Source: Deltaproteobacteria bacterium
GTDB lineage: Bacteria; Desulfobacterota; Anaeroferrophillalia; Anaeroferrophillales; Tharpellaceae
Direction: 5' to 3'
Length of the DNA stretch: 10,994 nucleotides
Assembly (NCBI GenBank): GCA_030633185.1
Contig: DAOVTG010000066.1
Span: 1 to 10,994, forward strand
Part shown: piece after piece, positions 1-5,232 of the stretch
Numbering within the stretch: the stretch's first letter is position 1
How the letters are laid out: each line of letters starts with the position of its first letter
Notes under the pieces: generated by a model
Seen by the model: the letters and a program-made list of their open reading frames with translations, nothing else
Databases searched by the model: none
What the model was told of the DNA's origin: nothing
Position numbers and translations under genes: made by a program

Positions 1-141
1 TAAAAAGTCACGGGATGGCTAAGTAAAAATTTCGATATACAAGATGTTGTGGTTTTTCAGGCGCGAGACCATACATGTAGTATGTCGAGTGCCTGAAAAA
101 CCACAACAGCGCAGTAGATCGGACTTTTTACGACGCCATCA
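1..141. repeat. Long interrupted palindrome (MITE/REP-like intergenic repeat), first copy
   Basis: Nested inverted repeats fill this stretch. The outer arms are taaaaagtc (1-9) and gacttttta (122-130). The main arms are a perfect 17-bp pair, 46-62 against 91-107, starting gttgtgg and ending ccacaac. An apical 5-bp stem pairs catac (70-74) with gtatg (80-84) around a 5-base loop. The DNA between outer and main arms is only loosely complementary. Related sequence recurs at 4576-4721 and 7830-7862, so this belongs to a dispersed family and is not a one-off terminator. It contains no coding sequence and may extend left of the window. Whether it acts in DNA (cruciform, mobile miniature element) or RNA (3' end processing, termination) cannot be decided here. 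Confidence 0.8.
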
Positions 142-379
142 GTTTTAAGACAGAACCTGAATAGTTACATTAGTTTTTTATCATTGACATTTTACTCAAA
201 ATAGTCAGATACTGTATTTGGTCAGTTTATAAAATCTAGTTTTATAGTTGGTTGTAAGCCATCGGCACCTTAGGCTTATACTGACCACCGAAAACCGAAG
301 ACCGTTTTAAATGCGCACAAGGGAAGGTTCTGCCCATTAATGAGAACCACAATTTATGCAGGAAAAAGGAGAGTAAAAG
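142..379 (+). other. Leader region of the substrate-binding protein gene
   Basis: This is AT-rich non-coding DNA between the palindromic repeat and the binding-protein start. I see no credible ORF on either strand. It holds one promoter-like pair (184-213), a weak 6-bp inverted repeat taagcc/ggctta (255-260 and 273-278) and the ribosome binding site just before 380. The leader predicted from that promoter is about 160 bases, long enough for regulation, but I recognise no riboswitch class. Confidence 0.5.
184..213 (+). promoter_or_regulatory. Candidate sigma-70 promoter for the liv-paaK block
   Basis: A consensus -35 hexamer TTGACA (184-189) is followed after 18 bases by gatact (208-213), a 4/6 match to TATAAT. 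The surrounding DNA is AT-rich, and the next gene on this strand starts at 380. The perfect -35 supports the call. The mediocre -10 and 18-base spacer keep it a candidate only. Confidence 0.4.
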
Positions 380-1564
380 ATGAAAAGATTAAGTATCTGG
401 TTGGTAGCCATCTCCCTGGTATTGTTTTTTGCGGCGCCGACCCTGGCCGCAAAAACCATCAAGATTGGTGGACTTTTTGACATTACCGGCGGTACCGGTT
501 CGGTTGGTACTCCGTATGCTGAAGGGGTTCGTGACTGTGTTCGTAGTATCAATGAAAATGGTGGTATCAACGGGGCCCAGATTAAATTGTTGGATGTTGA
601 TTATGCCTATAAAATTCCTCAGGCTTTAGCCGCGTACAAAAAGTTTAAAACCGAGAAAGTTGTCGCCATTCAGGGTTGGGGCACCGGTGATACGGAAGCG
701 ATGTCACCATTGATTAAAAGAGATAAGATTCCTTATTTTTCGGCCTCTTATTCCGAGCATCTGACCGATCCCAAGGTTACTCCTTACAACTTCATGGTCG
801 GTACCACATACGCTGACCAGGCTCGGGTTGCTCTGAAATTTATCAAAGACACCTGGACTGACAAAAGCCGTAACCCTAAAGTCGCTTTTATCTATAATGA
901 TACCGGTTTCGGTCGTTCCCCTTTCTTTACTGTGAAATTCCAGGGCCAAAATTTTGACGGCGCTGAAGCTTATGCCAAAGAGATCGGAGTTGATCTGGTT
1001 GCCAAACCGATTATCGGCCTGCGCGCGCTCGATGCTACGCCGCAGCTGCTCAACATGAAAAAAGCCGACCCTGATTTCGCGATTTGTCAGGAGACTTCAG
1101 TTATGGCTACGATCTTGAAAGATGCCAAGAAACTGAATCTGCGGACCAAGTTTTTTGCTCTGAACTGGGCTATGAGTGGTAAAATCCGGGAACTCGCCGG
1201 TGACGCTGCTGAAGGTTGCTACTGGACTAATCCTTTCTGTCTCTGGGACGATGATGCCGCCGGTGTTAAAGAAGCCAAAGCGGCCAGTGAAAAATATCAT
1301 CCTGGCAAAGTTCAGATTGTTAATTATTTCCAGGGTTTTACAGCAATGAAGGTTATGGCTGAAGCGATTGGCAATGTTAAAGGCGAAGTTAATGGTCCGG
1401 CCATTAAAGCCGCTCTTGAGAATATGACTGATTTTGATACCGGCGGTTTGACCGTGCCGATCAGTTTTTCCGCTAAGAGTCACAAAGGTTCCATGGGTCT
1501 GAATATCTACCAGGTTCAGGGTGGGAAATTTGTGCAGGTTAAGAAAGTTTTGTTAAGTCGTTAA
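380..1564 (+). CDS. ABC transporter substrate-binding protein, branched-chain amino acid (LivK/Peripla_BP_6) type
   Basis: Periplasmic binding protein expected to capture an amino acid or related small organic acid and deliver it to a Liv-type importer. Residues 1-24 form a classical signal peptide: MKR, a hydrophobic core, then PTLAAK with likely cleavage after A23 or A24. There is no lipobox cysteine, so it is probably soluble. The mature part begins KTIKIGGLFDITGGTG, the typical first strand and ligand loop of type I periplasmic-binding folds, followed by GVRDCVRSINENGGINGAQI. At 394 aa it has the usual family length. AAGGAG at 366-371 lies 8 bases before the ATG. A perfect hairpin follows the stop and livF starts 121 bases on, so it is probably the promoter-proximal gene of the operon. 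The ligand cannot be read from sequence; an aromatic or branched amino acid is inferred from the neighbours. Confidence 0.9.
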   Translation: MKRLSIWLVAISLVLFFAAPTLAAKTIKIGGLFDITGGTGSVGTPYAEGVRDCVRSINENGGINGAQIKLLDVDYAYKIPQALAAYKKFKTEKVVAIQGWGTGDTEAMSPLIKRDKIPYFSASYSEHLTDPKVTPYNFMVGTTYADQARVALKFIKDTWTDKSRNPKVAFIYNDTGFGRSPFFTVKFQGQNFDGAEAYAKEIGVDLVAKPIIGLRALDATPQLLNMKKADPDFAICQETSVMATILKDAKKLNLRTKFFALNWAMSGKIRELAGDAAEGCYWTNPFCLWDDDAAGVKEAKAASEKYHPGKVQIVNYFQGFTAMKVMAEAIGNVKGEVNGPAIKAALENMTDFDTGGLTVPISFSAKSHKGSMGLNIYQVQGGKFVQVKKVLLSR

Positions 1565-1579
1565 ATTTTGTTTAAGTTC

Positions 1580-1616
1580 ATTAAGGAGGCACTGCGTTTC
1601 GCAGTGCCTCCTTAAT
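1580..1616 (+). terminator. Perfect 17-bp stem-loop between binding protein and livF (attenuator or 3'-stabilising hairpin)
   Basis: The arm attaaggaggcactgcg (1580-1596) and its exact complement (1600-1616) enclose a 3-base loop (TTT). It begins 16 bases after the binding-protein stop. No T-run follows on either side, so it is not a canonical intrinsic terminator. Strong hairpins after the binding-protein gene commonly protect the 3' end of its mRNA, or partly reduce read-through, so that binding protein exceeds ATPase. The left arm contains AAGGAGG, a ribosome-binding-like sequence with no start codon at proper spacing. Confidence 0.75.
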
Positions 1617-1685
1617 GGCGGTTTGAAAGCTGTTCGCAAATCCTTGGTGCAGAAATAAAACCGGCAGGCTGTGGAGAGTTGCAAA

Positions 1686-2486
1686 ATGGGTGTAATGCTC
1701 AGTGTTAACAATATCGAGGTTATCTACAACGAGGTCATTCTAGTTTTAAAAGGGATGTCTCTGGAGGTGCCTGAGGGCAAAATTGTGACCCTTTTGGGGG
1801 CCAATGGTGCCGGCAAAACAACGACCCTGAAAGCGATCTCCGGCCTTCTGAAAACTGAAGAAGGGGAAGTTACTGACGGAAACATCGAATTTATGGGCGA
1901 GGTTATCAATAAGAGAGATGCCGAAGATATCGTTAAGGGCGGCATCTTCCAGGTTATGGAGGGCCGACGTATCTTCAAAGACCTGACTGTAACCGAAAAC
2001 CTGCTTATGGGAGCTCATATTCGTAAGGATCGGCAAAATATCAAACCGGATATGGAGATAGTTTTCACCTATTTCCCCCGCTTAAAGGAGCGTTATAAGC
2101 AGGTTGCCGGTTATATGAGCGGTGGCGAGCAGCAGATGCTGGCTATCGGTCGGGCCTTGATGTCGAAACCAAAATTAATGATGCTCGATGAGCCTTCGTT
2201 GGGCCTGGCACCCTTGTTGGTCAAAGAGATCTTTGAGATCGTCATGCGCATTAACAAGGAGGAGGGAACCACCGTTCTGCTGGTTGAGCAGAATGCTAAT
2301 CTCGCCCTTCAGGTTGCCGACTACGCCTATATCATGGAGGGCGGCAAGGTCGTGCTTGATGGTGAGTGTGAAGTCTTACGCAACAATCCCGATGTCAAAG
2401 AGTTCTATCTTGGTCAATCCGATGTCGGGAAAAAGAGTTTTAAGGACGTTAAACACTATAAACGGCGGAAACGCTGGTTATCTTAG
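1686..2486 (+). CDS. livF: Branched-chain amino acid ABC transporter ATP-binding protein (LivF type)
   Basis: Cytoplasmic ATPase that powers import with a partner ATPase (LivG) and two permeases, none of which is in this window. ATG 1686 is preferred because GGAGAG (1673-1678) lies 7 bases upstream; an in-frame GTG at 1671 overlaps that site. The product is 266 aa. Visible motifs are Walker A GANGAGKTT (38-46), the Q-loop segment FQVMEGRRIF, the signature MSGGEQQ, Walker B LMMLDEPS with D-loop LGLAP, and LLVEQNANLAL. In the last, Q sits where most ABC ATPases have the switch histidine, as is usual in LivF. The C-terminus carries a basic tail (KHYKRRKRWLS) beyond the E. coli-like end FYLGQ. 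paaK-like follows after 24 bases, which supports one operon. Confidence 0.92.
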   Translation: MGVMLSVNNIEVIYNEVILVLKGMSLEVPEGKIVTLLGANGAGKTTTLKAISGLLKTEEGEVTDGNIEFMGEVINKRDAEDIVKGGIFQVMEGRRIFKDLTVTENLLMGAHIRKDRQNIKPDMEIVFTYFPRLKERYKQVAGYMSGGEQQMLAIGRALMSKPKLMMLDEPSLGLAPLLVKEIFEIVMRINKEEGTTVLLVEQNANLALQVADYAYIMEGGKVVLDGECEVLRNNPDVKEFYLGQSDVGKKSFKDVKHYKRRKRWLS

Positions 2487-2510
2487 AAATAGCAGAGGGA
2501 GCGACAGTCA

Positions 2511-3794
2511 ATGACGCTTATTGAACGCAGTTCAGGTTACTACCATGAGGAACGCGAAACCGCGTCAGCCGAAGCCTGGCAGGCCTACCATGATCGGCGT
2601 CTTAGAGGACTTGCCAAGCATGCATATCAATTTGCTCCGGCAGTAACCAACCTTTTTGATAAAGCCGGAGTTAAGCCTGCCGATATCTCTTCGGTAAAAG
2701 ATCTGGAGCGTTTGCCGGTAACGACTAAAACCCAGCTGGCTCAGCTTCAGGCCGAGAATCCTCCTTTTGGGGGTTTTTTGACGGTTCCTATCAACCAGTT
2801 AAAAAGGGTTTTTATGTCTCCCGGGCCGATCTTTGATCCGCAGGGAAAAGCCACTGAATTCTGGGGTTGGAGTGAGGGTTTCTATGCGGCTGGCTTTCGC
2901 CCGCAGGATGTGGTTATCAATACTTTTGGTTACCAGATGACCCCCGCCGGTTTGATGTTCGAAGAGTCACTTTTGGATGTTGGTTGTTGCGTCATCCCGA
3001 CCGGGGTCGGAAATACCGAAACCCAAGTCAAGATTATGAAAGAACTGGGCGTTACCGGTTTTGTCGGTATGGCCAGTTATTTGAGAAAAATAGGTGAGCA
3101 CGCAATAGTTGAGGGTCTGGATCCGAAAAAAGATCTCTCTTTAGAAATCGGTTATGTTGCGGCTGAGATTCTTACCGATACTCTGCGGAGTGAGGTCGAA
3201 GAGATGTTCGGCATGCGTTTGCGGCAAGGTTATGGTACGGCCGATTGCGGTTGTCTGGCCTATGAATGCGGAGAGCGTAACGGTATGCATTTTACATCTA
3301 ATGCCTATATCGAGATTCTTGATCCCCGAACCCGTGAAGTAATGGGGCCCGGCGAGCCCGGAGAGGTGGTGGTTACCCTCTTTAACTCGATCTATCCCCT
3401 GATTCGCTTTGCCACCGGAGATCTTTCAGCTTTTACGGTTGAACCTTGTGCCTGTGGTCGAACTGCCCCCCGTTTAACCAAAATTATGGGACGGGTTGAT
3501 CAGGTGACCAAGGTTAAGGGGATGTTTGTTCATCCTCAGCAGGCGTCAGCCGTGATCGCCAAGTTTTCCCAAGTCGGAAAATTCCAGATCGTGGTTACTC
3601 GTGAGAATGAAGTTGATTCTATGACTTTTAAGCTCGAGATGGCTCAAGCCCCGCCGTCAGGCGATCCCATTTATGCTGAAATCACCAGTGCTATCCAAGA
3701 TGGTATTAAATTACGGCCTAAGCTTGAGATCGTTACTCCCGGCAGCCTGGGAGAGGATGCCGATATTATTGTTGATGAGCGAACCTGGGAATAG
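2511..3794 (+). CDS. PaaK-like phenylacetate-CoA ligase family protein with degenerate adenylation motifs
   Basis: Member of the ANL superfamily, whose enzymes activate aryl or acyl acids with ATP and CoA. Family signs over 427 aa: the A5-like segment YGTADCGCLAYEC (starts Y241), GDLS with D304, the PaaK-style C-x-CGRT-PR motif (C313, C315), and the A8-like segment IMGRVDQVTKVKGMFVHP. Odd points: where PaaK has the ATP-phosphate loop SSGTTGKP, this has FMSPGPIFDPQGK (101-113), and the C-terminal end PGSLGEDADIIVDERTWE (410-427) lacks the lysine expected near the end of ANL enzymes. From memory, a Liv-linked subgroup in Desulfobacterota shares the SPGP motif, so this is probably a subfamily trait and not decay. 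The reading frame is intact. AGAGGGA (2494-2500) precedes the ATG. It sits between livF and a CBS/ACT gene. Ligase activity is uncertain; a changed substrate or non-adenylating role is possible. Confidence 0.82.
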   Translation: MTLIERSSGYYHEERETASAEAWQAYHDRRLRGLAKHAYQFAPAVTNLFDKAGVKPADISSVKDLERLPVTTKTQLAQLQAENPPFGGFLTVPINQLKRVFMSPGPIFDPQGKATEFWGWSEGFYAAGFRPQDVVINTFGYQMTPAGLMFEESLLDVGCCVIPTGVGNTETQVKIMKELGVTGFVGMASYLRKIGEHAIVEGLDPKKDLSLEIGYVAAEILTDTLRSEVEEMFGMRLRQGYGTADCGCLAYECGERNGMHFTSNAYIEILDPRTREVMGPGEPGEVVVTLFNSIYPLIRFATGDLSAFTVEPCACGRTAPRLTKIMGRVDQVTKVKGMFVHPQQASAVIAKFSQVGKFQIVVTRENEVDSMTFKLEMAQAPPSGDPIYAEITSAIQDGIKLRPKLEIVTPGSLGEDADIIVDERTWE

Positions 3795-3812
3795 TTACAT
3801 AAGGAGTTGCGT

Positions 3813-4466
3813 ATGTTTGTTAAATATTGGATGAAGAGTAACCCGATCACGGTGAGTGCGGACACTTTGGTGATTGATGCCAAAAAGTTAATGAAAAATC
3901 ACAAGATTTCGCGTTTGCCGGTGATGAAGGGTGATCGGCTGGTCGGTATCGTTACTCTTTCCGGTCTGCGTGAAGCTCAGCCCTCTAAAGCGACCAGTTT
4001 AAGTATTCATGAACTTAATTATCTGCTGGCCAAGATGACGGTTGATGAGATCATGACTCGGGAAGTGATCACCTGTCCACCCGATATGACGCTGGAAAAA
4101 GCCGCCGTTTTGGGTACTAAATACGGGATCGGGGCCATGCCGGTAGTTGAAAACGGTAAAATCATCGGGATTATAACCGAGTCGGATATCTTTCGGGCCT
4201 TTCTCCAGATGTTGGGAGCAACCCATAAAGAGTCGACCCGGATTACCCTTGACAATTTCCCTCAGGAGCAGGACGAAATCATCAAGGTTATAAAAACCCT
4301 GGATGAGATGAAGGGTATTCTGGTGAGTTTGGCTCTGGTTGACGATATTCCAATTGAGGGCAAGCGAGAACTGGTTTTCAGAGTAAAAGACGTAGAGGTT
4401 GAGGTTCTGGTGAACCAATTGAAAGCCAGCGGTTACGTTGTTTCCAGTGTTTCAAAGGCGGGATGA
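3813..4466 (+). CDS. CBS-domain pair plus C-terminal ACT-like domain protein (AcuB-like)
   Basis: Probable cytoplasmic sensor of adenine nucleotides or amino acids; no catalytic motif is seen. ATG 3813 is chosen because AAGGAG (3801-3806) lies 6 bases upstream, whereas an in-frame TTG at 3807 abuts that site. The product is 217 aa. CBS1 covers about residues 6-60 (HKISRLPV, DRLVGIVT). CBS2 covers about 76-132 (VDEIMTREVITCPPDMTLEKA, then YGIGAMPVVENGKIIGIITESDIF). Residues from about 139 to 213 (ITLDNFP to LKASGYVVSSVS) resemble an ACT domain, the order known from AcuB. It starts 18 bases after the PaaK-like stop and is the last gene of this + strand block. Regulation of the neighbouring ligase, transporter or oxidoreductase is inferred from position only. 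Confidence 0.85.
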   Translation: MFVKYWMKSNPITVSADTLVIDAKKLMKNHKISRLPVMKGDRLVGIVTLSGLREAQPSKATSLSIHELNYLLAKMTVDEIMTREVITCPPDMTLEKAAVLGTKYGIGAMPVVENGKIIGIITESDIFRAFLQMLGATHKESTRITLDNFPQEQDEIIKVIKTLDEMKGILVSLALVDDIPIEGKRELVFRVKDVEVEVLVNQLKASGYVVSSVSKAG

Positions 4467-4505
4467 CGGACGCGAAATTCATACCTAATCAAAATTTCCG
4501 GGATT

Positions 4506-4552
4506 GGGGTCATTGCTGGTACAAGGTGCGTTAGCACCCCAGCTTTGACCCC
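4506..4552. terminator. Compound stem-loop between the convergent liv-paaK and ior blocks
   Basis: Outer arms ggggtca (4506-4512) and tgacccc (4546-4552) flank a second stem gctgg/ccagc (4515-4519 and 4539-4543). The tip is ggtgc/gcacc (4525-4529 and 4534-4538) with a 4-base loop. It starts 40 bases after the CBS/ACT stop and faces the iorB end, so a role in stopping + strand transcription is likely, and it would fold from either strand. No good T-run adjoins it. Confidence 0.55.
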
Positions 4553-4575
4553 GTTTATGAAAGCGAAGCAAAGTT

Positions 4576-4721
4576 GATGCCCTCGTAAAAAGCGTTTTCA
4601 GACCACTAATGTGGCCACATATTTAAAAATAACAAAGTACTTTTCGCACGTTATACTGGCATTAGACAGAATGTAAAATCATTGTGATATCAAACGCTTA
4701 CGAGTAGTTACTTAGCCATCT
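4576..4721 (-). repeat. Diverged second copy of the palindromic repeat, reaching into the iorB end
   Basis: Read on the - strand, this stretch has the same two ends as the repeat at 1-141. The 13 bases gatggctaagtaa (4720 to 4708) equal positions 14-26. The 20 bases at 4595 to 4576 match 122-141 in 16 of 20, with the core ctttttacga identical. The ends lie 146 bases apart here and 128 in the first copy. The interior is not recognisably conserved. It has its own small inverted repeats: ctcgtaaaaagcg (4583-4595) against cgcttacgag (4695-4704), and a 12-bp palindrome atgtggccacat (4610-4621). The stop codon of iorB lies inside the shared end. Confidence 0.55.
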
Positions 4722-5232
4722 GACGGCCAAGCTCAAGTGCCTTGAGGTTGGCCGTTTCTATTGTGGGTGAGACCGCCATCATTTTGACGGCTTCCTGCAT
4801 TAACTCAAAACTGTAAGGGAAGGCCGGGTGTTGCGCCGCCCAGCCACTGAAAACCAGGTTAACAGCTTTCGGAAGATTATGGTTTACGGCGATGGCGGTG
4901 GCTCCCACGAGGTTTTCTTGAGGTAGGTCGGCAAGGGGTTGATCGCTGTTTGCCAGGCAGGTACCGCCTGGCCGGAGAAAATGCCGGTTACGTTCATATT
5001 CACCGGCGGCCAGAACCAGAAGCATATCGGCCGAGTCCAGGCCAACTAAAGGGGATCTGTAGTTGCCGATCTTGACCTGGCTGGTAACCGAGCCACCACG
5101 CATGGCCATACCATGACTTTCATATGTGATAAAATTGTCACCGGCCAGCAGGGCCGCTTGACTGATCAAGCGTGAAAGAAAAACCACCCCTTGACCCCCA
5201 AGTCCGGCAATAAGAAGTTTACAGTTGGTCAT
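4708..5232 (-). CDS. iorB: Indolepyruvate:ferredoxin oxidoreductase, beta subunit (POR gamma-type domain)
   Basis: Small subunit of the oxygen-sensitive enzyme that oxidatively decarboxylates arylpyruvates to aryl-acetyl-CoA while reducing ferredoxin. The 174 aa form a single 2-oxoacid oxidoreductase gamma domain: N-terminal KLLIAGLGGQGVVFLSRLI, then YESHGMAMRGGSVTSQVKIG and the SADMLLVLAAGE segment, all typical of IorB. It is slightly shorter than the roughly 190-200 aa I expect. Its ATG overlaps the IorA stop as ATGA (5232-5229), so translation is probably coupled. The last codons, ATG GCT AAG TAA, coincide with a conserved end of the dispersed palindromic repeat, which may have replaced the original C-terminal codons. 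Confidence 0.92.
   Translation of the reverse strand: MTNCKLLIAGLGGQGVVFLSRLISQAALLAGDNFITYESHGMAMRGGSVTSQVKIGNYRSPLVGLDSADMLLVLAAGEYERNRHFLRPGGTCLANSDQPLADLPQENLVGATAIAVNHNLPKAVNLVFSGWAAQHPAFPYSFELMQEAVKMMAVSPTIETANLKALELGRQMAK

Noticed and set aside
286..304. Short tandem accgaaa/accgaag/accg repeat before the binding-protein gene
   Set aside because: Two and a half imperfect 7-base units are too short to be a repeat array or a convincing operator.
1671..1685. GTG 1671 as the livF start
   Set aside because: The codon overlaps the GGAGAG sequence that is correctly spaced for ATG 1686, and the extra residues MESCK have no counterpart that I know in LivF proteins.
2811..2850. Frameshift or decay as the cause of the altered PaaK loop
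   Set aside because: The frame is open across the whole gene, flanking family motifs are intact, and I recall the SPGP form in related Liv-linked proteins, so a subfamily trait is more likely.
3807..3812. TTG 3807 as the start of the CBS/ACT gene
   Set aside because: It directly abuts AAGGAG, leaving no spacer; ATG 3813 has the normal spacing.
4610..4621. 12-bp perfect palindrome atgtggccacat
   Set aside because: It is not near a promoter and lies inside the diverged repeat; a lone 12-bp palindrome is weak evidence for an operator.
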